64,000 nucleotides of DNA from JAICMB01 sp035295125 (GTDB taxonomy: Bacteria > Acidobacteriota > Terriglobia > Bryobacterales > Bryobacteraceae): positions 1 to 64,000 of the forward strand of contig DATGJP010000008.1 of assembly GCA_035295125.1 (NCBI GenBank), read 5' to 3'. The translations under genes were made by a program, and so were the position numbers. How positions within the stretch are numbered: position 1 is the first letter of the stretch; each line of letters opens with the position of its first letter. Below the pieces are notes generated by a model. It was not told the origin of the DNA, ran no database searches, and was given only the letters and a program-made list of their open reading frames with translations. This document shows positions 26,686-35,384 of the stretch, one piece after another.

Positions 26686-27990
26686 ATGCGACTCCTCGCC
26701 CTGGCCGCGCTTGGAGTGTCCCTGGCCGCGGCCCAGATTAACGACGTACACACCGCGACACTCGCGAACGGGATGAAAGTTCTCGTCCAGGAGGACCACA
26801 ACATCCCTAACGTCGCCCTGTACTTCTTCTATCGCATCGGATCGCGCAATGAGCACCCCGGCGCCACCGGCGTCTCCCATTTCTTCGAACACATGATGTT
26901 CAACGGAGCCAAAAAGTACGGCCCCAAGCAGTTCGATATCGAAATGGAGAAAAGCGGCGGCAACAATAATGCCTATACCGCCAACGACGTCACCGTCTAC
27001 ACCGACTGGTTCCCCCGCACCGCGCTCGATCTGATGTTCGATATGGAAGCCGACCGCATCCGCGACCTCAGCTTCGACCCCAAAATCATCGAGTCCGAGC
27101 GCGGCGTCGTCTACTCCGAGCGCCGCACCTCAGTCGACAACAGCAACTTCGGAATCCTCTACGAACAGCTCTACGCCGCCGCGTTCACCGCTCATCCTTA
27201 TCACTGGCCGGTCGTCGGCTGGCCCTCCGACATCGAATCCTGGACGATGGACGACCTCAAGACCCATTTCCGCATGGGCTATGCTCCCAACAACTGTGTC
27301 ATGGTCGTGGTCGGCGACGTCACCAACACCGAAGTGCTCGCCCTCGCGAAAAAGTACATTGAGCCCATTCCCCGGCAGGATCCCCCGCCGCCGGTCCGCA
27401 CCAAAGAGCCCGATCAGCTTGGCGAGCGCCGCGTCTTCGTACGTAAGCCGGCTCAGCTTCCCATCGAAATGATCGGGTACCACGTCCCGGAATCGAAGAA
27501 TGCTGACGATGCCGTCCTCGACGTTCTCCAAACCATCCTCGACCACGGCCAAAGCTCGCGTCTGTACTCCCGAATCGTTGACAAGGATCAGCTTGCCCTG
27601 TCTGTGAATAGTTTCCGGCAGTCCTCGCTCGATCCCGGGCTGCTCATATTCAGCATTCAACCTCGCGCCGGCGTCGACATCGCGAAACCCGAAAAGGCGC
27701 TATTCGAAGAGCTCCAGCTCCTCCAAACCACCCCCGTGTCGGATCGTGAGCTTCAGAAAGCGAAGAACGTCATCCTCGCCGACCACTACCGCCAGCTCAA
27801 GACCATCGCAGGGCGCGCCAATCTCCTCGGTACCTACGAAGTCTTCCATGGCGACTACGCGCTTCTCTTCACCGAAGAGCAGCGCGTCGACGCCGTCACC
27901 GCCGCCGACGTCCAGCGTGTCGCCGCGAAGTATCTCACCGACAAGAACCGCACCATAGCCGTCCTCATCCCGGAGGAAAAGTCCAAATGA
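26686..27990 (+). CDS. M16-family zinc metallopeptidase, catalytic subunit type
   Basis: About 434 residues. The ATG at 26686 begins a signal peptide (MRLLALAALGVSLAAAQ), with GGTGAG nearby as a weak ribosome site; an ATG at 26674 is an alternative. The inverted zinc motif HFFEH is present with the downstream third ligand Glu in ESERGVVYSERR, so this is an active pitrilysin/processing-peptidase type. The second M16 half has GYHVPESKNADDAVLDVLQ and a C-terminal KYLTDKNRTIAVL. It overlaps the next M16 gene by ATGA. It probably acts in the periplasm on peptides or small proteins. Confidence 0.93.
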   Translation: MRLLALAALGVSLAAAQINDVHTATLANGMKVLVQEDHNIPNVALYFFYRIGSRNEHPGATGVSHFFEHMMFNGAKKYGPKQFDIEMEKSGGNNNAYTANDVTVYTDWFPRTALDLMFDMEADRIRDLSFDPKIIESERGVVYSERRTSVDNSNFGILYEQLYAAAFTAHPYHWPVVGWPSDIESWTMDDLKTHFRMGYAPNNCVMVVVGDVTNTEVLALAKKYIEPIPRQDPPPPVRTKEPDQLGERRVFVRKPAQLPIEMIGYHVPESKNADDAVLDVLQTILDHGQSSRLYSRIVDKDQLALSVNSFRQSSLDPGLLIFSIQPRAGVDIAKPEKALFEELQLLQTTPVSDRELQKAKNVILADHYRQLKTIAGRANLLGTYEVFHGDYALLFTEEQRVDAVTAADVQRVAAKYLTDKNRTIAVLIPEEKSK

Positions 27991-29381
27991 CAACCCGCCA
28001 TGGCCTTGCACTGCTTCTGGCCGCAACGCCGCTCCTGGCGCAGGTCAAGCTCCCGCCTTACACGCACAACGTTTTGCCCAATGGCGTGGTCGTCGACCTG
28101 ATGCGCAAACCAGGAGTGCCGCTGGTTCGATTTCGGATTCTCGTGAAAGGCGGCGCCGAAGCCGAGCCGCCCGAACTCGCGGGCCTGGCCGGCGTCACCG
28201 CACAGCTCCTCCGCAAAGGTACGGCGAAACGCACTGCCGCTCAGTTCTCCGATGAACTCGACTTCCTCGGCGGAACCTTCCAAACCGGAGGCTTTGCCGA
28301 GCAGTATTCCTCCGCCACCACCATAAACGGCGAGTTTCTCACCAAGGATTTCGACCAGGGACTCGACCTGCTGACCGATGCCGTTCTCCATCCCACGTTC
28401 CCGCAGCAGGAAGTCGACAAGCTGCTCGCCCAGCGCGTCGACGCGGTCAAATCGGCCAAGGATAACCCGCAAGCGGCGATTCCCTCCTATTACGGAGCCT
28501 TTTTCTTTGGACCCAAACACCCCTTTGGTCACCCGCCCGACGAGCTGACGCTCGCCCGCGTCCGTCGCGACGACATTGCCGCCTTTCACAAGCGTCTCTA
28601 CTGCGGCCGCAACCTCATCGTCATCGTGACGGGCGATTTCGACACCGCCTCGGCCGAGGCCAAAATTGCAAGCGCCTTCGGCCAGGGTGAGGCCGGCACG
28701 GCCTTCGTCTGGAATTCCCCGGCCTCGCCGGCCCCGAAAACCCGCCTGTTGCTCGTCGACAAGCCCGACGCTACTCAAACCTACTTCTACATAGGACAGC
28801 CCGGCATCGATCGCCATAATCCTGATCGCATCAAGCTGCTCATCCTGAACACACTGTTCGGCGGACGCTTCACCTCGATGCTCAACGACGAGCTTCGCGT
28901 AAACTCCGGCCTGACCTATGGCGCGTTCTCCGCCGTTCAGGAATATCGCGTGCCGGGCAGCATCTACATCTCCACCTACACCAAGACCGAAACCACCGGC
29001 AAAGCCATTGATGTCGCGCTCGAAATACTGAAAAAACTTTCCGAAAAAGGCATCACCCCAGAACAATTGGCATCCGCAAAGGCATACATCAAAGGTACGT
29101 TCCCCCCCGACCGGCTCGAAACGGCCGACCAGCTCTCGGCGACCCTGGCCGATCTGGAGCTCTACGGGCTCGGTCGGGATGAAATCGACAACCTGTTCGC
29201 TCGCATCGACGCTGTTTCACTGGATGACGCCAACCAGGCGGCCCGCAAATACTTCCGAACGGATCGCCTGACCTTCGTCGCACTCGGAAATGCCGCGAAG
29301 ATTCGTGATGCCGTGAAGAAATACTCCGACGAGGTGACCGAAATCTCGATCAAAGACCCCGGATTCAGAGGAGTCCGCTAA
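27987..29381 (+). CDS. M16-family protein lacking the zinc site
   Basis: A 464-residue M16 homologue with a signal peptide (MTTRHGLALLLAATPLLAQ). Where the partner has HFFEH, this reads AGLAGVTAQLL, so zinc ligands are absent. The C-terminal Arg/Tyr region of non-catalytic subunits is kept (MLNDELRVNSGLTYGAFS). It follows the catalytic gene with a 4-base overlap. Active/inactive M16 pairs are known to form heterodimers in bacteria and mitochondria. A complex with the product of 26686 is therefore the natural reading. Confidence 0.92.
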   Translation: MTTRHGLALLLAATPLLAQVKLPPYTHNVLPNGVVVDLMRKPGVPLVRFRILVKGGAEAEPPELAGLAGVTAQLLRKGTAKRTAAQFSDELDFLGGTFQTGGFAEQYSSATTINGEFLTKDFDQGLDLLTDAVLHPTFPQQEVDKLLAQRVDAVKSAKDNPQAAIPSYYGAFFFGPKHPFGHPPDELTLARVRRDDIAAFHKRLYCGRNLIVIVTGDFDTASAEAKIASAFGQGEAGTAFVWNSPASPAPKTRLLLVDKPDATQTYFYIGQPGIDRHNPDRIKLLILNTLFGGRFTSMLNDELRVNSGLTYGAFSAVQEYRVPGSIYISTYTKTETTGKAIDVALEILKKLSEKGITPEQLASAKAYIKGTFPPDRLETADQLSATLADLELYGLGRDEIDNLFARIDAVSLDDANQAARKYFRTDRLTFVALGNAAKIRDAVKKYSDEVTEISIKDPGFRGVR

Positions 29382-29423
29382 ATCCATGCCTTCCCATCTC
29401 GAAGGCTCGCCAGTCGTCATGGA

Positions 29424-29475
29424 CCATTGTCCACGAAAGTGGATGAAAACCGCGGTAACGCAGCCTTCAGGCTGC
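29424..29475. repeat. Dispersed repeat modules before permease gene
   Basis: TCCACGAAAGTGGATGAAAACC shared modules lie at 29430-29451, and GCAGCCT, loop TC, AGGCTGC sits at 29460-29475. The first module also occurs, inverted, near 52655 and in part at 6620. It lies in the 227-base gap before the ADOP permease. Confidence 0.55.
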
Positions 29476-29608
29476 CCCTATGCCGGCTGATGCCTGCGGT
29501 GGCATTGCCGTGCCTGTGGAAGTGTTTCTATACCTGCAACCGTGGGCTCTCGGTCCCCGGAAGTCACAAACGGTCCAATTCGAAAGAGCTCGGAGGCTCG
29601 GCTAACCT

Positions 29609-32071
29609 ATGGATTTCTTCACTCAGGATCTGAAATATGCGCTGCGGACGATGGCCAAAACCCGTGGCATCACCGCCATTGCCGCCCTGACGCTTGCCCT
29701 CGGCATAGGCGCCAGCACCGCCGTGTTCAGCCTCATCAACGCCATCCTGCTCAAACCGCTTCCTTATCCCGACGCCAATAAAATCGTAATCCCCTGGCGT
29801 CAGGCGCCGCCCGGCCTGGACCTCGGATATAACGAGATCCCCTGGGGCATCGGTGTATTTCGCGACATCCAGCGTGAGGCGAAGAGTTTCCAGGCAGCCG
29901 GCACGTTTCAGAGCCTGGCCATAAGTTTCTCCAGCCAGGGCGAGCCCGTCCACCTCGATGGCATGATGGTCTCCGCGGGATTCTTCCCCGCTCTCGGCGT
30001 GTCCCCGGTCCTGGGCCGCACCTTCACTCCGGAAGAAGACCAACCCGGTCGGGAACATGTCGTCCTCCTTGGCGACCAGGTGTGGCGCGACCGCTTCGCC
30101 TCCGACCCCTCCATCATCGGACAAGCTATCGCGTTAAACGGCGCTCAATATACCGTAATCGGCATCATGCCGGCGGGATTTGCATTTCCCAAGGCATCCG
30201 AAATGCCGGGTTCGTTCAATTTTCCGCGCGAGACGCAGCTCTGGATACCCGCGGCGCTTCCGCCGCTACCCAAATCTCCCACCGATCCCGACGAACTCGC
30301 CGTGATTGCGCGCCTCCGTCCTGGCTTCTCCCTCCAACAAGCGCAGGCCGACATGGACCTCATCGCTAAACTGTGCGAAAGGCGCTTCCCAAATGGCCGG
30401 CACTGGTTCAATTCGCGCGTCACCCCTCTCACGAGCCAGGTCACTGGCAGTACCCGCACTCCGCTTCTCCTCATTCTCGGCGCGGTGGGCGTGGTCCTGT
30501 TGATCGCCTGCTCCAATGTCGCCAGCCTCCTGCTCACAAGATCCATTGCACGACGACGTGAATTCACCCTCCGCGCCGCCCTCGGCGCGGGCCAGGGCCG
30601 CCTGTTGGCGCAGCTTCTCACGGAAAGCATCCTGCTCTCCCTTGCAGGCGGACTTGTAGGAGTAGCCTTTGCTGACGCCTGCGTGCGGCTCGCCAAGCTC
30701 TTCGGACCGGCCGGCATCCCGCGCTTACAGGAAGCAACCATCGAGCTTCCGGTCCTCGCATTTGCTTTCGGAATCACGTTCGTAACCGGGGTACTTTGCG
30801 GCTTGGCTCCGGCCTGGAGCGCCGTTCGCGAAAACCTCGTCGACACGTTAAAGGAAGACGGCCAGCGCACTGGAGCAGCACGCAGCAGCACCGGAATGCG
30901 TAAACTGCTGCTCGTCTCTGAAGTGGCATTAGCCCTCGTCCTCGTCATCGCTGCCGCCCTCCTCACCCAGACCTTTTTCAAGCTCCTCCGTACGGACTCC
31001 GGATTCAATTCCAGCCACGTCCTGACGTTCGAACTTTCCTTGCCTGAATCGAAGTACTCCGACGTGGACCGGATCGTTGCCTTCTACGACGGCGCGCTCG
31101 AAAAGCTCCGAACTGCGCCCGGTGTCATGGCCGCGGGTATCGTCAATACCCTCCCGATGGCGGGTGCAACCGAGAGCACCGGGCTTCGCATTCCGGGCCG
31201 CGCATTCACCGATCCCAAACAGCGGCCCTTCGCGCAGTTCACTGTTGTATCTCCCGGCTACTTTTCCGCCGTCGGAGGGCGCGTGCTTCGCGGCCGTGAC
31301 TTCCGCGAGTCTGACGGCGCCTCCACGCCGTCGGTAACCCTGATTAATACCGCGATGGCGAAGAAGTTTTGGCCGAACGAGGATCCCATCGGCAAGCAGG
31401 TGGGACCCGGGAGCCCCAAGTATCCCCTCAGCACCATCATCGGAATCGTGGCCGACATCAAACACCTCTCGTTGCGCGAAGAGCCCGGCCCCGAGATGTA
31501 CGTCCTCTACGATCAGAAACCCTGGGTATCCATGGGCACCATGCAGGTCGCCGTCCGCACCCGCAGCGATCCTGGCGCCATGTCCGCCGGCATTCGCCAG
31601 GCCATCCATGCCCGCGACCCCGAATTGCCTCTGGCCAAGGTCGCGTCCATGACCACCCTGGTAGACAACACCATGGCCCAGCCGCGCTTTGCCATGCTGC
31701 TGGTAGCAGCATTCGGCGGGCTCGCGCTCGCCCTCGCCGCTATCGGAATGTATGGCGTGATCTCCTTCACCGTTGCCCAGCGCACTCGCGAAATTGGCGT
31801 CCGTATGGCTCTGGGCGCCCGCCGCGCCGACGTCTTCGCAATGGTGCTACGTGATGGCGCGCGGCTCGCCGGCCTCGGCATCGCGATCGGCCTGGCCGTG
31901 GCCCTCGCCGCCACCCGCATTATGGCCAGCTTCCTCTACGGAATCGAAGCAACCGACCCGGTCACGTTCGCCGTCGCCTCGCTAATCCTGCTCGCGATTG
32001 CCCTAACCGCCTGTTTCGTTCCCGCCCGACGAGCCACCCAGGTCGATCCCATGACAGCCCTGCGCCAGTAA
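29609..32071 (+). CDS. ADOP-type ABC transporter permease (FtsX/MacB-like)
   Basis: An 820-residue permease made of two MacB_PCD/FtsX repeats. It has an N-terminal membrane helix (ITAIAALTLALGIGASTAVFS), a large periplasmic domain (about 60-270) with MacB-type blocks, and membrane helices near 285, 340, 380 and 435. A second periplasmic domain follows, with C-terminal helices around 700, 750 and 790 ending in RRATQVDPMTALRQ. ADOP permeases are expanded in acidobacteria, usually without an adjacent ATPase, as here. It begins DFFTQDLKYALRTMAK without the extra N-terminal helical prefix found in longer members. The exported substrate is unknown; antibiotics, lipoproteins or signals are family precedents. 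Confidence 0.9.
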   Translation: MDFFTQDLKYALRTMAKTRGITAIAALTLALGIGASTAVFSLINAILLKPLPYPDANKIVIPWRQAPPGLDLGYNEIPWGIGVFRDIQREAKSFQAAGTFQSLAISFSSQGEPVHLDGMMVSAGFFPALGVSPVLGRTFTPEEDQPGREHVVLLGDQVWRDRFASDPSIIGQAIALNGAQYTVIGIMPAGFAFPKASEMPGSFNFPRETQLWIPAALPPLPKSPTDPDELAVIARLRPGFSLQQAQADMDLIAKLCERRFPNGRHWFNSRVTPLTSQVTGSTRTPLLLILGAVGVVLLIACSNVASLLLTRSIARRREFTLRAALGAGQGRLLAQLLTESILLSLAGGLVGVAFADACVRLAKLFGPAGIPRLQEATIELPVLAFAFGITFVTGVLCGLAPAWSAVRENLVDTLKEDGQRTGAARSSTGMRKLLLVSEVALALVLVIAAALLTQTFFKLLRTDSGFNSSHVLTFELSLPESKYSDVDRIVAFYDGALEKLRTAPGVMAAGIVNTLPMAGATESTGLRIPGRAFTDPKQRPFAQFTVVSPGYFSAVGGRVLRGRDFRESDGASTPSVTLINTAMAKKFWPNEDPIGKQVGPGSPKYPLSTIIGIVADIKHLSLREEPGPEMYVLYDQKPWVSMGTMQVAVRTRSDPGAMSAGIRQAIHARDPELPLAKVASMTTLVDNTMAQPRFAMLLVAAFGGLALALAAIGMYGVISFTVAQRTREIGVRMALGARRADVFAMVLRDGARLAGLGIAIGLAVALAATRIMASFLYGIEATDPVTFAVASLILLAIALTACFVPARRATQVDPMTALRQ

Positions 32072-32227
32072 GGCAGGACGGGTCTCGAAAACGCTGCACG
32101 GGCGAAGCTCTGCCGTTGGACCGCACCGGGAACGCGTAGTGACAGGGGCAAGCGAGCCTTTGGACAATCGGCGGCAAGAATCCCCGAACTTACGCTGACC
32201 ATTCCCGTATTCACAAGAAAGGACTCC

Positions 32228-34654
32228 ATGGACGCTCTCCGCCAGGACTTTCTCTTCGGACTTCGGCAGCTTCGCAAAAGTCCGGCCTTCACCATCGCCG
32301 CGATCTTAACCCTTGCCCTCGGTATCGCCGCGAATGCAACTATATTCTCCTGGCTCAGTGCGGTCGCTCTTCACCCGGTTCCTGGTGCTGACAGCCGCGA
32401 CTTGATTTCCGTTCGGTGGCGCTCACCCGAAGGTGGCCAGCGTTCCCTTTCCTGGCCCGACTACCGGGATTACTGCAAGCTCAATCGCACTTTGCAGGAC
32501 TTCACCGCGGCATCCATGGCGCCCATGAATCTCGGCGAAGGCAGCCGTCCTGAGCGGCTGTGGGGCATGCTTGTATCGGCCAATTATTTCGACACCCTCG
32601 GCGTAAAGCCGATTCTGGGCCGCCCCTTCCTCCCCGAGGAAGACGAAAACCCGGGAGGTCATCCGGTCGCAATCGTCAGTCATCGCTTCTGGCAAACACG
32701 GCTGGGCGGCGACCCTAACGTGATCGGCCGCCATATCCTGCTCAATAAGCGCCCCTTCACGATCGTCGGCGTGACGCCCCCACCGTTCATTGGTTCCATT
32801 CTCGGCTTAGGCTACGAACTCTGGCTGCCCGTCTCCATGCAGGGAACCTTTACCGGCGCCTCCGATCTGTTCACAAATCGCGACTCCCATTGGTTGCTGG
32901 GGCAAGCACGACTGAAGCCGGGCGTGGATCAGCGCCAGGTGGAAGCCGACCTGACCGCGATCTCCGCGCAATTGGCCAAGGAAACGACACATCCGGACAA
33001 ATTTAACCGTGCCCAGGTCGTGCCGATCTGGCATGAAGGCGGCGGATCGATCCTGGTCCCTATGATGCTGCTGCTGATGGCTGTGGTGAGCGTGGTCCTG
33101 TTGATCGCCTGCGCCAATGTCACCAACCTGGTGCTCGCCCGCACCACCGGGCGCCGGCGCGAGATTGCCATTCGGCTCTCCCTGGGCGTCAGCAGGGCGC
33201 GGCTGATTCGCCAACTCTTGATCGAAAACGGCATTCTGTCGGCCGTTGCACTCGTTGCCGCTTTCATTACCCTGCCCGCCACCATGGGCGTCGTAATGGG
33301 TTTCGCGCCGCCCAGCGACTTCCCGATCACCGTTGCGATTAGTGTCGACAGCGGCGTGGTGCTGTTCACCATTGCAATCTCGGTCGCGGCAACGCTGTTG
33401 TTCGGACTCGTTCCAGCTTTCCGGGCGTCCCGTCCCGACGTCATAGTTGCCCTCAAGGACGAATCGGGCACCTCCACGGGGGCCCGCCGCGGATGGCTGC
33501 GAAGTTCCCTCGTGGTCGTCCAGGTGGCCTTATCGCTCGTCTTGCTCGTCAGCGCCGGCCTGTTTCTGAAGGCTCTCCAGCACGCTACGTCGGCCAACCC
33601 GGGGTTCGATCCCCGCAACGTCCTCATTGCCGGAGTCGATCTGCAGTCGAATGGCTACGACGAAGCTCACGCCCGGGTCGCGGTTCGCCAGATGTCGGAA
33701 AAACTGGTTTCCCTCCCCGGCGTAGTCGCCGTGTCGAGCGTGCGGAGCGTGCCTTTAAGCCTTGGTGCGACAGGAGCCAATGCCTTCGAGGTGGAAGGCT
33801 ATACTCCTTCCAAAACCGAGGAACTGATCGCGAACACCAACGTCATTACGCCCGACTATTTCCACACCATGAATACGGCGGTCATGGCGGGCCGCGAATT
33901 TGCGCCCTCCGATACCCCGGAATCCCAAAAGGTCATCGTCGTGAACCAGACGTTTGCCCACCGTTACTTCCCGGGTGGAAACGCCCTGGGCCATCACGTT
34001 CGGATCTCGGGTGAACAGCGCGTCATCGTCGGCGTAGCGGCCGATTCCAAGGTCTTCTCGCTGGACGAACATCCGGTTGTGTCCGTCTATTTTCCGCTGT
34101 CGCAGGTCTTCTCAGCGCCTTCGAACTTCCTGCTGAGAACGACGGGGGATCCTTCCAGGTTCGCCCACGCGGCCGAGGATGCGATCCATACCGTAGATCC
34201 GACCTTGCCCGTTTTCAACGTGCGTACCCTCCAAAGCGCGATCAGCGCTTCCTACTTCGGCCAGCGGATGGGCGGCTCTCTGATTGGTGTTTTCGGCGCG
34301 CTGGCGTTGGTCCTGGCAGCGATCGGGCTGTACGGAGTACTGGCTTACACCGTCACGCAGCGCACCCGCGAAGTCGGCATTCGCATGGCGCTGGGTTCGT
34401 CCCGTTCCGGCGTGCTGCAGCTCATTCTCGCCCAGGGATTGCGCCTGGCCGCGGTCGGGCTGGGTATCGGCCTCACCATCTCCTTCGCCGTCACGCGCCT
34501 GATGAAGACGCTGCTGATGGACGTCTCCCCAACGGATCCTCCGACGATCATTGGAGTATGCGCGCTGTTGACGGCTGTCACGCTGCTGGCCAGCTTTCTC
34601 CCGGCTTATCGCGCCACCAACATCGATCCACTCCGCGCCATCCGGCACGAGTGA
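32228..34654 (+). CDS. ADOP-type ABC transporter permease (second copy)
   Basis: An 808-residue paralogue of the preceding gene with the same order: FLFGLRQLRKSPAFTIAAIL prefix, first membrane helix, periplasmic MacB-type domain with GRPFLPEEDENPGGHPVAIV, then helices near 280, 335, 380 and 425. A second periplasmic domain and C-terminal helices end AYRATNIDPLRAIRHE. The Pro/Gly pattern TLALGIAANATIFS and the final DPLRAIRHE are ADOP hallmarks. It lies 156 bases after the first copy with its own SD (GAAAGGA). The two products could form one heteromeric permease, but each already contains both FtsX halves. No ABC ATPase gene is adjacent. Confidence 0.9.
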   Translation: MDALRQDFLFGLRQLRKSPAFTIAAILTLALGIAANATIFSWLSAVALHPVPGADSRDLISVRWRSPEGGQRSLSWPDYRDYCKLNRTLQDFTAASMAPMNLGEGSRPERLWGMLVSANYFDTLGVKPILGRPFLPEEDENPGGHPVAIVSHRFWQTRLGGDPNVIGRHILLNKRPFTIVGVTPPPFIGSILGLGYELWLPVSMQGTFTGASDLFTNRDSHWLLGQARLKPGVDQRQVEADLTAISAQLAKETTHPDKFNRAQVVPIWHEGGGSILVPMMLLLMAVVSVVLLIACANVTNLVLARTTGRRREIAIRLSLGVSRARLIRQLLIENGILSAVALVAAFITLPATMGVVMGFAPPSDFPITVAISVDSGVVLFTIAISVAATLLFGLVPAFRASRPDVIVALKDESGTSTGARRGWLRSSLVVVQVALSLVLLVSAGLFLKALQHATSANPGFDPRNVLIAGVDLQSNGYDEAHARVAVRQMSEKLVSLPGVVAVSSVRSVPLSLGATGANAFEVEGYTPSKTEELIANTNVITPDYFHTMNTAVMAGREFAPSDTPESQKVIVVNQTFAHRYFPGGNALGHHVRISGEQRVIVGVAADSKVFSLDEHPVVSVYFPLSQVFSAPSNFLLRTTGDPSRFAHAAEDAIHTVDPTLPVFNVRTLQSAISASYFGQRMGGSLIGVFGALALVLAAIGLYGVLAYTVTQRTREVGIRMALGSSRSGVLQLILAQGLRLAAVGLGIGLTISFAVTRLMKTLLMDVSPTDPPTIIGVCALLTAVTLLASFLPAYRATNIDPLRAIRHE

Positions 34655-34681
34655 GGTCTGAGGTATTCTTACTACGCAATC

Positions 34682-35311
34682 ATGGCGGCTCGCACGAGCG
34701 AGAGTTTCATTCTGCGTACCTACCCGTTTAAGGAGGCCGACCTGATCGTGAGCTTTCTGACTCGCGACCAGGGGAAGCTGCGCGGCGTAGCGGCCCGGGC
34801 CCGTCGCCCGAAGAGCACCTTCGGCGCTGGCCTGGAGCGCTTGTCGCACGTCAACGTGACTTATTACCAGAAGGAGACCCGCGAGCTTGTGAACATTAAT
34901 TCTGCCGAGCTGATTCAATCGCAGTTTGCCTTGGCCTACGAAGCCAGCGTCGCCCTGGACTATCTCGCCGAGATCTCGGACCAGGTCCTGCCCGCCGGCG
35001 AAATCAACGAGCGCCATTTTCGTCTGCTGATTGCCGTCCTCGATTTCTTTCACGCCGGCGGAAGCGTCTGGCCGGGGGTGATCTACTTTTCCCTCTGGGC
35101 AGTCAGGCTGGCGGGCTTTCTTCCCGATTTGCGCCTCCAAACCGAATCGCGCGAGATCGCCGAGGAAATGCTCGTGACTCCCATCGCCCAGCTTCAGTCC
35201 CGCGAATGGACGAAGGCGACCGCGGCCGATCTGCGGCGGGCGCTGCAGCTTGTGATTGAGGATCATATCGAGCGCCGGGTGTTGTCCGCGCGTATGCTGG
35301 AGGCGCTGTGA
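34682..35311 (+). CDS. recO: DNA repair protein RecO, short form
   Basis: A 209-residue protein with the RecO OB-fold N-terminus (ESFILRTYPFKEADLIVSFL, TRDQGKLRGVAARARRPKS) and the helical central part (YEASVALDYLAEISDQVLP, LLIAVLDFFHAGG). RecO helps load RecA on SSB-coated DNA with RecR. Many RecO proteins have a C-terminal zinc finger with four Cys; this protein contains no Cys at all and moves straight from GFLPDLRL to SREIAEEML. It is therefore shorter than the 240-260 residues usual for the family. The frame and ends look intact. Confidence 0.88.
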   Translation: MAARTSESFILRTYPFKEADLIVSFLTRDQGKLRGVAARARRPKSTFGAGLERLSHVNVTYYQKETRELVNINSAELIQSQFALAYEASVALDYLAEISDQVLPAGEINERHFRLLIAVLDFFHAGGSVWPGVIYFSLWAVRLAGFLPDLRLQTESREIAEEMLVTPIAQLQSREWTKATAADLRRALQLVIEDHIERRVLSARMLEAL

Positions 35312-35347
35312 CGCGCCCTACCACCCCGAGGGTTTTGACTTACCCCG

Positions 35348-35374
35348 TCAAGTTTGCCCTCCTCAATCCGATGA
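35348..35374 (+). promoter_or_regulatory. Sigma-28 (FliA)-like promoter for fliD
   Basis: TCAAGTTT (35348-35355), exactly 11 bases, then TCCGATGA (35367-35374). Against the enterobacterial FliA consensus TAAAGTTT-N11-GCCGATAA this is 7 of 8 and 6 of 8 with exact spacing. The fliD ATG at 35385 is only 10 bases downstream, so the transcript would have almost no leader. Confidence 0.6.
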
Positions 35375-35384
35375 GACATTCAGG

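Noticed and set aside
33598..33625. tRNA T-arm-like GGGGTTCGATCCCC
   Set aside because: Lies inside the second ADOP permease coding sequence; no matching acceptor or anticodon arms around it.
35256..35384. Upstream extension of fliD into recO
   Set aside because: FliD proteins begin at MSTSPLTF, matching ATG 35385.
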